In this document: positions 39,420 to 48,026 of the stretch, one piece after another
Numbering within the stretch: the first letter of the stretch is position 1
Layout of the letters: each line of letters opens with the position of its first letter
Assembly: GCF_017813245.1 (NCBI RefSeq)
Contig: NZ_JAGIQL010000026.1
Location: 1-56,905, forward strand
Origin: Streptomyces montanisoli
Lineage (GTDB): Bacteria > Actinomycetota > Actinomycetes > Streptomycetales > Streptomycetaceae
Length of the DNA: 56,905 nt
Reading direction: 5' to 3'
Notes under the pieces: generated by a model
The model's input: only the letters and a program-made list of their open reading frames with translations
Database searches by the model: none
Told to the model about the DNA's origin: nothing
Position numbers and translations under genes: made by a program

Positions 39420-42011
39420 ATGGACCCGATGAGCGCGGGACCCGAGGAGCACGGGCCCGGCGAGGAGCGCCGCCCCGCCGCACTTCCGGAGCGCCGGCCG
39501 GCACGACGCGAGGCCGCCACGGCCGCGCTGGGGCAGCCGTCGGCCGCCCACACGTCCGCCGCGCACCCCGCCCGCACCGTCGAGCTGATATCCGGCGACT
39601 TCCTCGTCACCGTCAACCCCGTGGACGGCAGCGAGATCGAGCCGTGCGCGCCGGGGCAGCGCCCCGGGCCGCCGGTGCGGCGCGACGCGCACGAACGCGC
39701 GGCACTCCGGCGCGCGGGACGGCCCTCCGTTCCGCCGGGCCCCGCCGCCCCGCCGCAGCCGCTGCTCGAGCGGGAGGCCGAACACGACCAGCTCGTCGGC
39801 CTGCTGGGCCGCGGGCGCTCCATACGCCTGCTCGGCGTCCCGGGTTCGGGCCGCAGCGCGCTGCTCGACGCCGTCGCCGCACGCTGCGCGACCCTCGCGC
39901 CCGACGGGCTGATACGCCTGAACGGCTACCGCCGCACCGCGACCGACCTGCTTTACGAGCTCTATGCGACGGTCTTCGGCTCGGCCGCGCTCCACCGGCC
40001 GCACCGCGTCGAACTCCTCGCCGCCGTGCGGGAGATAGGCGCCATCGTCCTCGTGGACGACCTGGAGATCGGCGGGGAGGCGCTGGACGACCTGCTGTCC
40101 GCCACCCCCGAGTGCGCCTTCCTGTTCGCCGTGACGCCCGACGTGCCCGCCCCGTCGCCCGGCGCCGGCGTGGAGGAGGTGCTCCTGGCGGGCCTCGGCC
40201 GCGCCGCCTCGCTTGACATCCTCGAACGGGCCGTGGAGCGGCCGCTGACGGAGGCCGAGAAGAACTGGGCCGGCGACCTCTGGTTCGAGTCCGAGGGCCT
40301 GCCCCTGCGGTTCGTCCAGGCGGGGGCGCTGCTGCGGCAGCGCGACCGGCTCAGGGCGGCGCCGCAGCGGTTCGACGAGTTCGAGGCGTTCGCCGAGCAT
40401 CCGGAAGGCGCGGGCACGGGCACGGGCGCGGGCACCAACACGGCCGCGGAGACCCCGTTCGACCCCGCCTTCGACACCGCGCCGGGCGCGGACGGCGGCC
40501 AGGACGTCCCGCTGCCCAGCCTCGGCGAGGGCGCCGCGCCTGCCGGTCTGCTCGCCTCCCGGCTCAGCGAGTCCGCGCGCGAGACGCTCAGGTTCGCGGT
40601 GGCGCTGGGCGGCGAGGTGCCGCACCAGGCACACCTGCCCGCGCTGGTGGGCGACACCCACGCCGACGCCGCACTCGGCGAACTCCTGCACTGCGCGCTG
40701 CTCACCCCGGTGGGCGGCCGGTACCGCCTCGCGCCCGGCGTCGCCGCGCAGCTCCTCGCGTACGGCTACGGGGACGACGCGGCCGGGCACGCGCGCACCG
40801 CCGCCGAGCACTACACCTGGTGGACGGGGCACCCCTCCGTCACCGCCGAGCGTGTCGCACAGGAGGGCGACGCGGTGCTCGCCGCGATGGGCCCCCTCGT
40901 GCCCGACGCCGCCGGCACGGCCCTGCGGCTGGCGCGCAGCGCCGCTCCCGTACTCCTCGCGGGGCTGCGCTGGGGGCTGTGGGAGAAGGCGCTGCGTGCC
41001 GGGCAGGGCGCGGCGCGCGCGGCGGGAGAGGTCGCAGAGGAGGCGTACTTCCACCACGAGCTCGGCGTGCTCGCGCTGTGCGCGGGCAATCTCGACCGGG
41101 CGCGTGCCGAGCTCGAGGCGTCCATCGGCATGCGCGGCATCGTCGCCGACAAGAGCGGCACGGTGGCCGGCCGCCGTGCGCTCGCGCTCGTGTCCGACCT
41201 GGAACTCGGCACGATGCCGGTGCCCGTGACGCCGCGTCCGGCACAGGAATACGAGACGCAGCCGAACGAGACGCGGCCCACGCCGATCGTGGCCGCCCTG
41301 CCGGCCGGTGCGGCCGAGACCGCGCCGCTGCGGGAGCCGGTGGTGTCAGGCCCTGTGCCGCGTCCGCGCGGCGGGCGCAGGCTCATCGGCGGCGCGAAGC
41401 GCAACATGGTCGCCGCGGGCGCCGGTGCGGTGCTCGCCGCGGTGATGGGCACGGTCGTGACGCTGGGCATGGCGTCGGACAACAGCCCGCAGTCCACCCA
41501 CACGGCGACGGAGCAGTCGGACCCCGAGGGCGACGGGCTGCCGCCGCAGGAGCCGGCGACGGACGCGCCGCAGGCGACGCACTCGCACGCGACGTCCTCG
41601 CATGGCGCCGGTGGTTCGGTGTCGTCGTCGCCGTCCGCGTCGGGGCCGTCGGGCGCGGCGTCGCCGCCGGACGCCGGGGGAGCGCCGGGCGGGCCGTCGC
41701 ATTCGCGAACGGGGTCCACCGGCACGACGGGCGACGGCGATTCCGGTTCGCCGTCCGGCACCGGGGGCAGCACGTCGACGTCACCCGGCGAGTCGTCCCC
41801 GTCGTCGTCCTCGTCGTCGCCGACGGACGGCTCGTCCACGTCGACGTCCCCACCGCCCCCGAGCGACTCGACATCGCCCACCGACTCGCCGACGACGCCG
41901 CCGCCGAGCAGCACGTCCCCCTCGGAGACGACGTCTGAGACGATCTCCGGCGGCGGGCAGTCCCAGTCGGCGCAGTCCGCGTCGGCGACGGCCTCGCAGT
42001 CCGCTCAGTGA
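39420..42011 (+). CDS. Large P-loop membrane protein with Ser/Thr-rich C-terminal tail
   Basis: 863-aa protein. Residues 1-115 are Pro/Ala/Arg-rich; a P-loop domain begins near 118 with LGVPGSGRSALLDAV (Walker A with Arg145 where Lys is normal), Walker B-like IVLVDDLEI near 210, and a helical region to about 600 with a winged-helix/TPR-like look (SARETLRFAVALGG; FHHELGVLALCAGNLDRARAEL). One membrane helix (NMVAAGAGAVLAAVMGTVVT) near 662-685 precedes ~180 residues of Ser/Thr/Pro/Gly, likely extracytoplasmic and possibly glycosylated. Resembles STAND-type proteins. TACTGT at 39341-39346 with TTGTCT (39316-39321) is a weak promoter. Function unknown. Confidence 0.85.
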   Translation: MDPMSAGPEEHGPGEERRPAALPERRPARREAATAALGQPSAAHTSAAHPARTVELISGDFLVTVNPVDGSEIEPCAPGQRPGPPVRRDAHERAALRRAGRPSVPPGPAAPPQPLLEREAEHDQLVGLLGRGRSIRLLGVPGSGRSALLDAVAARCATLAPDGLIRLNGYRRTATDLLYELYATVFGSAALHRPHRVELLAAVREIGAIVLVDDLEIGGEALDDLLSATPECAFLFAVTPDVPAPSPGAGVEEVLLAGLGRAASLDILERAVERPLTEAEKNWAGDLWFESEGLPLRFVQAGALLRQRDRLRAAPQRFDEFEAFAEHPEGAGTGTGAGTNTAAETPFDPAFDTAPGADGGQDVPLPSLGEGAAPAGLLASRLSESARETLRFAVALGGEVPHQAHLPALVGDTHADAALGELLHCALLTPVGGRYRLAPGVAAQLLAYGYGDDAAGHARTAAEHYTWWTGHPSVTAERVAQEGDAVLAAMGPLVPDAAGTALRLARSAAPVLLAGLRWGLWEKALRAGQGAARAAGEVAEEAYFHHELGVLALCAGNLDRARAELEASIGMRGIVADKSGTVAGRRALALVSDLELGTMPVPVTPRPAQEYETQPNETRPTPIVAALPAGAAETAPLREPVVSGPVPRPRGGRRLIGGAKRNMVAAGAGAVLAAVMGTVVTLGMASDNSPQSTHTATEQSDPEGDGLPPQEPATDAPQATHSHATSSHGAGGSVSSSPSASGPSGAASPPDAGGAPGGPSHSRTGSTGTTGDGDSGSPSGTGGSTSTSPGESSPSSSSSSPTDGSSTSTSPPPPSDSTSPTDSPTTPPPSSTSPSETTSETISGGGQSQSAQSASATASQSAQ

Positions 42012-42054
42012 CGCCCGGCGGGGCCGCCTGCCGCCCGCCGGGCTGCCCCGCCGG

Positions 42055-42714
42055 TCAGAACAGGCGGAGCTTGTCGTCCTCGATGCCACGCAGCGCGTCG
42101 TAGTCGAGCACCACGCAGCCGATGCCACGGTCCGTCGCCAGCACACGCGCCTGCGGCTTGATCTCCTGCGCCGCGAACACGCCCTTCACCGGCGACAGAT
42201 GGGGGTCGCGGTTCAGCAGATCGAGGTAGCGGGTCAACTGCTCCACACCGTCGATCTCGCCACGCCGCTTGATCTCCACCGCGATCGTGCCGCCGTCACC
42301 GTCCCGGCAGAGGATGTCCACGGGGCCGATCGCGGTGGGGTACTCGCGGCGGATCAGGCTGTAGCCCGTGCCCAGGGTCTCGATGCGGTCCGCGAGGAGT
42401 TCCTGCAGGTGCGCCTCCACGCCGTCCTTGATCAGGCCGGGGTCCACACCCAGCTCGTGCGAGGAGTCGTGCACGACCTCCTCCATGGTGATGATCAGTT
42501 TCTCGCCCGCTTTGTTGACGACCGTCCAGACGCCGTCGGCCTCCTTGAGCGTGCAGGGTGGCGACATCCAGTTGAGGGGCTTGTACGCACGGTCGTCGGC
42601 GTGGATCGACACGCTGCCGTCGGCCTTGACCAGGATGAGGCGGGGAGCGGACGGAAGGTGGGCGGTGAGCCGGCCCGCGTAGTCGACGGAGCAGCGGGCG
42701 ATGACGAGACGCAT
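42055..42714 (-). CDS. nucS: Endonuclease NucS (mismatch-specific, EndoMS)
   Basis: 219-aa nuclease of the NucS/EndoMS family that performs non-canonical mismatch repair in actinobacteria lacking MutS/MutL. N-terminal beta-domain [20 protein letters not shown] and C-terminal nuclease core with [33 protein letters not shown] (D-ExK motif with catalytic Asp, Glu and Lys) and [23 protein letters not shown] 42714 gives the conserved start. The C-terminus ends in DDKLRLF, a beta-clamp-binding-type motif. Confidence 0.95.
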   Translation of the reverse strand: MRLVIARCSVDYAGRLTAHLPSAPRLILVKADGSVSIHADDRAYKPLNWMSPPCTLKEADGVWTVVNKAGEKLIITMEEVVHDSSHELGVDPGLIKDGVEAHLQELLADRIETLGTGYSLIRREYPTAIGPVDILCRDGDGGTIAVEIKRRGEIDGVEQLTRYLDLLNRDPHLSPVKGVFAAQEIKPQARVLATDRGIGCVVLDYDALRGIEDDKLRLF

Positions 42715-42927
42715 GGTCCGCAACGCTACTCGACTGCTGTCCCAGGACGCGATTCGCCCCACAAGCCCCGTTCGGCTGTGGCCGGTTGTGCTCCCTTCTG
42801 CCTGGTGCGGGCCTGGCGGCGCGCCTAACGTGTAAGCAGGAGGTCGCCGGTCGTGCACTCTGCGTCGCCCCCGGCCCCCATTCCCTGGCCGTAAGACCCC
42901 GATCGCGGGGTCGCGAGAGGAGAACCC

Positions 42928-43320
42928 ATGTCGCTCGACGTCTCACCGGCGCTCTTGGAGCAGGCCGAGCGAGGTGAGGTCGACGAAGCCGACTTCGTCG
43001 ACTGCGTAAGGACCTCCCTGCCCTACGCGTGGGAGATGATCAGCTCACTGGTGGCCCAGCTGAAGGTCGACGGCGGCGAGTTCGCCGACAACCAGACGCC
43101 CCCGCCGGACGAGCACGCACGAGGTCAGCTGCTGCGCGCGCTCGCGAGTGACTCCATACGGGGTGCGCTCCAGCGCCACTTCGGAGTGCGCCTCGCGTTC
43201 CAGAACTGCCACCGCGTGGCGGTCTTCCCGCTGGATCCTTCGGTCGACGAGCGGCTCTCCCGCTTCACGTCCGTGCGGGCCCAGCTGCTCAACCAGTCGC
43301 CCGAACTGCGGGACTGCTGA
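42928..43320 (+). CDS. SCO5389-family conserved protein
   Basis: 130-aa small cytoplasmic protein found next to nucS in Streptomyces. Predominantly helical: [61 protein letters not shown]. No catalytic motif seen. Start ATG 42928 follows GAGAGGAG. Function unknown; the synteny with the mismatch nuclease is worth noting but not explained. Confidence 0.85.
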   Translation: MSLDVSPALLEQAERGEVDEADFVDCVRTSLPYAWEMISSLVAQLKVDGGEFADNQTPPPDEHARGQLLRALASDSIRGALQRHFGVRLAFQNCHRVAVFPLDPSVDERLSRFTSVRAQLLNQSPELRDC

Positions 43321-43495
43321 CGGGCACGCAGCCGCGTACTCGGCCGCGCGGCCGCCTCGCACCGGAGGGGGTGATCGGTGCGGGGCGGCCCGCGTCCGCC
43401 CGCTTCGCGCGGGCCGGTGAGCCCGCCACGCGCCGCGCGTGGGCGCGCACGCCGGTGTGACCCGGTGGCGACCCGCCGGATTCGGCCAGGCCTTG

Positions 43496-43521
43496 CGCGC
43501 CCCTCGCGCCCCTCGCGCCCC
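43496..43521. repeat. Short 9-bp tandem repeat beside a gene end
   Basis: About 2.5 copies of GCGCCCCTC lie within six bases of the stop of the minus-strand monooxygenase gene. Confidence 0.6.
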
Positions 43522-43526
43522 GCACG

Positions 43527-44570
43527 TCACACCAGTTGCGGCAGGACCTCGGCGCCCAGGCGCCGCACGTTCTCCTCGGTGGCGGCCAGGTCGCCCGACC
43601 CCTCCACCATCAGGGCGAAGCGCGTGACGCCCGTACGCTCCGACGTCGCGGCGAGCCGGTCGGCGGCCAGCCGGGGCGGCCCGACCGGATGCAGCGCGCA
43701 CAGCAGCTCCGTGTAGTCGTGCGGGTCGCGCATCGAACGCCGCCTGCCGTCCACGGTGGTGTGCGCGCCGAGCCCCTGGCGCAGCCAGCCGGGCAGCGCC
43801 TTCAGGAGCGTCTCCGTCGCCTCCGCGCGGTTGTCCGCGATCTGCGCCACCCCCACCGACACGTGCGCGCCCTCGGGGTCGTGACCCGCCTCGCGCGCGT
43901 GCCTGCGCCAGAGGGCGACCATGCCGGCCTTCTCCTCGTCGTCGGCGTGCATGCCGAGCAGCATCGGCAGGCCGCGCTCCGCCGCGAGCCGTACGCTCTT
44001 CGGCGACGTGCACGCCACCACCACCTCGGGGCCCGGCACGTCGAGCAGTTCGTCGGGGCGCGGTACGACGGGCACCTCGCGGAACGTGAAGCGCGGGCCG
44101 AGCGCGTCGACCCTGGGCTCGCGCAGCCACCGCAGCAGCAGGTCGAGCGCCTCGGGGAAGTCCCGCTCGAAGGCGGCGAGACCGGCTCCGAACACCTCCA
44201 GGTCGACCCAGGGCCCGCCCCGGCCGACGCCGAGCGAGAACCGGCCGTCGGAGAGCACGTGCAGCAGCGCCGCCTGCTCGCCGAGCGTCACCGGATGCGT
44301 GTTCGGCAACACGCTGACCGCCGTACCCACCCGGATGCGCCGCGTCCTTCCGAGCAGCAGCCCCGCGAGCGTCACGGCCGAGGGGCAGACGCCGTACGGG
44401 ACGAAGTGGTGCTCGGCGAGCCACACGTCGTCGAGCCCCGCGTCCTCCACGGCCTGCGCCGTACGTACGGCTCGGTGCAGGGCCTCGCCCTGCCCCTGCC
44501 CGGGGAACTGCGCTGCCAGCACAAACGTCCCCAGGCGCGTTCCCGTACGGGTCTCGTTCCCCACACGCAT
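43527..44570 (-). CDS. LLM-class flavin-dependent oxidoreductase
   Basis: 347-aa luciferase-like monooxygenase. Motifs: TFVLAAQFPGQGQGEALHRA, DDVWLAEHHFVPYGVCPSA, RIRVGTAVSVLPNTHPV, LSDGRFSLGVGRGGPWVDLE and VVACTSPKSVRLAAERG. ATG 44570 follows GAGGAGG with an eight-base gap; the longer upstream frame has no conserved content. FMN or F420 use cannot be decided by eye. No operon partner. Confidence 0.9.
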   Translation of the reverse strand: MRVGNETRTGTRLGTFVLAAQFPGQGQGEALHRAVRTAQAVEDAGLDDVWLAEHHFVPYGVCPSAVTLAGLLLGRTRRIRVGTAVSVLPNTHPVTLGEQAALLHVLSDGRFSLGVGRGGPWVDLEVFGAGLAAFERDFPEALDLLLRWLREPRVDALGPRFTFREVPVVPRPDELLDVPGPEVVVACTSPKSVRLAAERGLPMLLGMHADDEEKAGMVALWRRHAREAGHDPEGAHVSVGVAQIADNRAEATETLLKALPGWLRQGLGAHTTVDGRRRSMRDPHDYTELLCALHPVGPPRLAADRLAATSERTGVTRFALMVEGSGDLAATEENVRRLGAEVLPQLV

Positions 44571-44627
44571 CGCCTTCGCCTCCTCGCGGCCGAAGCGGCT
44601 CCCCTCTCCCGGCAGTAACGCCTGACA

Positions 44628-44661
44628 CGTGCCAAAGGCACGGCTGAGGACCAAGATCTTG
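44628..44661. promoter_or_regulatory. Inverted repeats in the divergent intergenic region
   Basis: CGTGCC-AAA-GGCACG (44628-44642) and the palindrome CAAGATCTTG (44652-44661) lie between the divergent start codons at 44570 and 44812, in an AT-richer patch likely to hold both promoters. Operator role is inference. Confidence 0.3.
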
Positions 44662-44811
44662 CGATTGTCCGGTAATTGCCCCCTGTTTGTGGCGAAAAGA
44701 GAGCCCTCACGCCCCGGCCCGCCAAGCCGCCGCGCGCCCTCACGCCGTAACGGAGCCCTTACGCTGGAACGCAGTCCTGCCAGTCCTGCCGCACGCCCCG
44801 TGAGGTGCCTC

Positions 44812-45144
44812 ATGTCCCCACGTCGCAACCGCCCACGAGGCGGCGAGAAGCCGACCGACCGGGGCGGCGGCGACGCGGGCAGCCGCTACGGCGGCTTCCA
44901 GCGCACCGAGTCGTGGCAGGGCGAGGAGTGGGCCGTGCGCCACGTGGCCGGGGCCAGCGCGGCCGGCAAGCGCTACCGGTGCCCCGGCTGCGACCAGGAG
45001 ATCCCCTCGCACGTGCCGCACGTCGTGGCCTGGCCCGAGTACGGCGGCGTCGACGACAGGCGCCACTGGCACCAGTCGTGCTGGAACGCGAAGGACCGGC
45101 GCGGCGCCCGCGTGCAGCGTTCACGGAACGCGCCACGCTACTGA
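44812..45144 (+). CDS. Small conserved protein with a CxxC/HxH-C zinc-type motif
   Basis: 110-aa basic protein. The middle reads YRCPGCDQEIPSHVPHVVAW and then DDRRHWHQSCWNAKDRR, placing C57, C60, H85/H87 and C90 as a probable zinc site in an HNH-like arrangement. The N-terminal ~25 residues are Arg/Gly-rich. Often labelled 'ATP/GTP-binding' in Streptomyces, but no P-loop is visible. ATG 44812 is chosen because conserved MSPRRNRPRGGEKP begins there. Possibly nucleic-acid binding; function unknown. Confidence 0.82.
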   Translation: MSPRRNRPRGGEKPTDRGGGDAGSRYGGFQRTESWQGEEWAVRHVAGASAAGKRYRCPGCDQEIPSHVPHVVAWPEYGGVDDRRHWHQSCWNAKDRRGARVQRSRNAPRY

Positions 45145-45149
45145 GGCGC

Positions 45150-45233
45150 CGCCGACGCCCCGCGTGCGGCCGCCGACGCCCCGCGTGCGGCCTCCGTGGG
45201 GCCCGCGTGCTGTCTCGGACGTCCCGCGTGCGG
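45150..45233 (+). repeat. 21-bp tandem repeat, four units
   Basis: Two perfect copies (45150-45170, 45171-45191) of a 21-mer beginning CGCCGACGCC and ending CGTGCGGC, followed by two diverged copies (45192-45212, 45213-45233) that keep the CCCGCGTG core. It starts six bases after the zinc-type gene's stop and ends at the stop of the convergent permease gene. Confidence 0.85.
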
Positions 45234-45235
45234 CG

Positions 45236-46054
45236 TCAGACGTCCCGCCGGTCCAGGGCCACGTACGCCCCGGCCATCGCCAGGGCGACGACGCCGAGCA
45301 GGATCCACAGCGACACCCAGCCGCTCGGCTGCGACCCGTTGGCGAAGCCGCCGAACGCACCGTAGAAGGACACGAGCTGGCTCGGGATCGAGTAGTTCAG
45401 CAGCACCGACCTGACACCGCTCAGCGGCCTGGGCAGGAACATCGCGACGACCAGCGGCAGCAGCACGATCCCGAGCATCGCCGTGACCGCGCCCGCCGCG
45501 TGCCTGACCATCGCGCCCACGGCCAGCGACAGGACACCGAGCAGCGCCATGTAGACGCTCACGCCGACCGTCGCGGGTGCCCATACCGTCGGGCCCGGGT
45601 TCGGCGAGTTGATGATCACCACCTCGAAGATGCCCGCGATCACGGTGAGCACCAGCGTCAGCGCGAAGACCAGGCAGAAGTACACCGCCGTCTTGGCCGC
45701 CAGCACCCGGGCGCGGCTCGGGCAGGCCGTCAGGGTCGTACGGATCAGGCCGGTGCCGAACTCGGACGAGAACGACAGCGCCCCGAGCGTGATCACGCAG
45801 ACGGTGCCGAGCAGCACCCCGAAGAAGCCGTACGCGAGCGGCGGGTCGCCCTGCGGGCCCGGGGCGTCGGTCCGCACCGCCCACGGGATCACCGTGCCCA
45901 CGCCGAGCACCACGACGACCAGCGCGCCGAGCGTCCACATCGTCGAGCGCACGGACCGCATCTTCGTCCACTCGGCGAGGATCGCGTCCCCGAGGTGCGC
46001 CCTGCGCACCTCGATGGGCGACACGTAGCCGCGCACGTCGGTGTCCGGGTTCAT
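45236..46054 (-). CDS. ABC-2 type permease (first module)
   Basis: 272-aa membrane protein with about six hydrophobic segments. N-terminal DAILAEWTKMRSVRSTMWTL is the cytoplasmic entry typical of the ABC-2 permeases paired with BcrA-type ATPases; SFSSEFGTGLIRTTLTACPSRARVLAAK is the conserved coupling segment. ATG 46054 overlaps the stop of its ATPase gene. A paralogue lies at 47244-48023. Export substrate unknown. Confidence 0.9.
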   Translation of the reverse strand: MNPDTDVRGYVSPIEVRRAHLGDAILAEWTKMRSVRSTMWTLGALVVVVLGVGTVIPWAVRTDAPGPQGDPPLAYGFFGVLLGTVCVITLGALSFSSEFGTGLIRTTLTACPSRARVLAAKTAVYFCLVFALTLVLTVIAGIFEVVIINSPNPGPTVWAPATVGVSVYMALLGVLSLAVGAMVRHAAGAVTAMLGIVLLPLVVAMFLPRPLSGVRSVLLNYSIPSQLVSFYGAFGGFANGSQPSGWVSLWILLGVVALAMAGAYVALDRRDV

Positions 46055-47121
46055 GGCCTGCTCCTGGTCTGCGGCGGTGCCTGGCCCGGCGGCGGGGGTG
46101 CGTACCAGCCCTGCGCGGGCACCTCGGGCACCTCGGGCGGCCCGGGCGCGGTGTCGAGCGGGTGCGCCTCGTCCTCGGGGGGCGTGAACCCCGCGAGCTC
46201 GTCGTCGGTCGACCGGTAGTCGACCACGTCCTGCGTCAGACGCATGTACGCCTCTTCGAGGGAGGCGTGGTGCGGCGAGAGCTCCCACAGCCTGATGTCC
46301 GCCTTGTGCGCGAGGTCGCTGATGCGGGGCAGGTCGATCCCCGTCACGCGCAGCGCGCCGTCCGGTTCCTTCAGCGCCCTGCCGCCCGCCTCCGCGACGG
46401 CCGCGGCGAGCTCTCCCGTGCGCCCGGCGGCGTCGTCGGCGACCCGCACGCGCGCGAAGTCCGCCGAGTTGCGCGAGATGAACTCGCGCACGCTCATGTC
46501 GGCTAGCAGCCTGCCCCTGCCGATGACGAGCAGGTGGTCGGCCGTCACCGCCATCTCGCTCATCAGGTGCGACGAGACGAGGACCGTGCGGCCCTCGGCG
46601 GCGAGCCGCTTCATCAGCGTGCGGACCCAGTAGATGCCCTCGGGGTCGAGGCCGTTGACCGGCTCGTCGAACAGCAGCACCTGCGGGTCGCCGAGCAGCG
46701 CGGCCGCGATGCCGAGGCGCTGCCCCATCCCCAGGGAGAACCCCTTGGAGCGCTTGCCCGCCACGTCGCGCAGGCCCACCACGTCGAGCACCTCTTCGAC
46801 CCTGGAGGCCGGGATGCCGGACAGCTGGGCGAGCGAGAGCAGGTGGTTGCGCGCGCTGCGCCCGCCGTGCACGGCCTGCGCGTCGAGCAGCGCGCCGACC
46901 TTGCGTGGCGCGTTCGGCGTCTGCCGGAACGGCCGGCCGCCGACGGTGACGGTGCCGCTCGTCGGCCGGTCGAGACCGACGATCATGCGCATCGTCGTGG
47001 ACTTGCCCGAGCCGTTGGGGCCGAGGAAGCCCGTCACATGCCCGGGGCGCACCTCGAAGGTGAGGTCGTGAACGGCGGTCTTGGCGCCGTAGCGCTTGGT
47101 CAGGCCGGCGGCCTCGATCAT
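46051..47121 (-). CDS. ABC transporter ATP-binding protein (first module)
   Basis: 356-aa ATPase: Walker A FLGPNGSGKSTTMRM, signature FSLGMGQRLGIAAAL, Walker B VLLFDEPVNGLDPEG, switch His in SSHLMSEM. A C-terminal domain (residues ~220-300) ends in an unusual Pro-rich tail (APPPPGQAPP). ATG 47121 is chosen by analogy with the paralogue (MIEVEG); ATG 47133 is possible but has no better ribosome-binding site. Forms a transporter with the overlapping permease gene. Confidence 0.9.
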   Translation of the reverse strand: MIEAAGLTKRYGAKTAVHDLTFEVRPGHVTGFLGPNGSGKSTTMRMIVGLDRPTSGTVTVGGRPFRQTPNAPRKVGALLDAQAVHGGRSARNHLLSLAQLSGIPASRVEEVLDVVGLRDVAGKRSKGFSLGMGQRLGIAAALLGDPQVLLFDEPVNGLDPEGIYWVRTLMKRLAAEGRTVLVSSHLMSEMAVTADHLLVIGRGRLLADMSVREFISRNSADFARVRVADDAAGRTGELAAAVAEAGGRALKEPDGALRVTGIDLPRISDLAHKADIRLWELSPHHASLEEAYMRLTQDVVDYRSTDDELAGFTPPEDEAHPLDTAPGPPEVPEVPAQGWYAPPPPGQAPPQTRSRP

Positions 47122-47243
47122 CTCCAGCCCCATCGACGGTCGGTACTCGCACCAGCGAGGATATCCGTACGGGCACGGGACGGGCCAAGCCATAACCGCG
47201 CGGGCCTGCGTCCACGCCCCCGCCCGCGCGGCCCGCGCCCCGG

Positions 47244-48023
47244 CTACGCGTCGCGGTTTCGCAGCACCAGGTAGCCCCCGATCAGCGCCGCGACCACCCA
47301 CGCGCACATGATCCCGAAGCCGCCCCAGGGGCCGTACGAGCCGCCGCCGCCGTTCGCGGCGTCCGGCACGACCTGCAGGAGCTTCTGCCCGGCCTGGTCG
47401 GGGAAGTAGTGCGCGACGTCCTTGGCCTTCGGCACGGCCGCCAGGATGTTGGACACCAGGAAGAAGAACGGCATCAGGATTCCCAGCGACAGCATGGAGC
47501 TGCGCAGCATCACCGTGATGCCCATGGAGAAGAGCGCGATCAGGCACATGTAGAGCCCGCTGCCGATCACCGCGCGCAGCACGCCGGGCTCGCCGATCGT
47601 GGTGCTGTGGTCGCCGAGCAGCGCCTGGCCGATGAAGAACGCGACAAAACCGGTGATCAGCCCGACGACCAGCGCCAGCAGCCCCGCCACGCCGATCTTG
47701 CTGAACAGGAACGTCGCCCGCCGCGGCACGGCGGCCAGCGAGGTGCGGATCATGCCGGAGGAGTACTCGGAGCCGACCACCAGCACGCCGAAGACCACCA
47801 TCGCGAGCTGGCCGAGGACCATGCCGGAGAAGCTGGTCAGGGTGGGGTCGAAGGTCGTCTGCGAGACGTCGGAGAGATCGCCGAAGGTCGAGTTGGAGAC
47901 GGCGGAGATCACGCCGCCGATCACCACGGTCGCCAGGAACACGCTGATCAGCGTCCACGTCGTGGACGAGACCGTGCGGATCTTGGTCCACTCGGACTGG
48001 AGGACCGCCGCTGCCGATGCCAT
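47244..48023 (-). CDS. ABC-2 type permease (second module)
   Basis: 259-aa permease, paralogue of the one at 45236-46054. LQSEWTKIRTVSSTTWTL near the start and VVGSEYSSGMIRTSLAAVPRRATFLFSK are the shared signatures; about six membrane helices. It follows its ATPase gene after only three bases. A Gly-rich loop (AANGGGGSYGPWGGFG) precedes the last helix. Confidence 0.9.
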   Translation of the reverse strand: MASAAAVLQSEWTKIRTVSSTTWTLISVFLATVVIGGVISAVSNSTFGDLSDVSQTTFDPTLTSFSGMVLGQLAMVVFGVLVVGSEYSSGMIRTSLAAVPRRATFLFSKIGVAGLLALVVGLITGFVAFFIGQALLGDHSTTIGEPGVLRAVIGSGLYMCLIALFSMGITVMLRSSMLSLGILMPFFFLVSNILAAVPKAKDVAHYFPDQAGQKLLQVVPDAANGGGGSYGPWGGFGIMCAWVVAALIGGYLVLRNRDA

Positions 48024-48026
48024 CGC

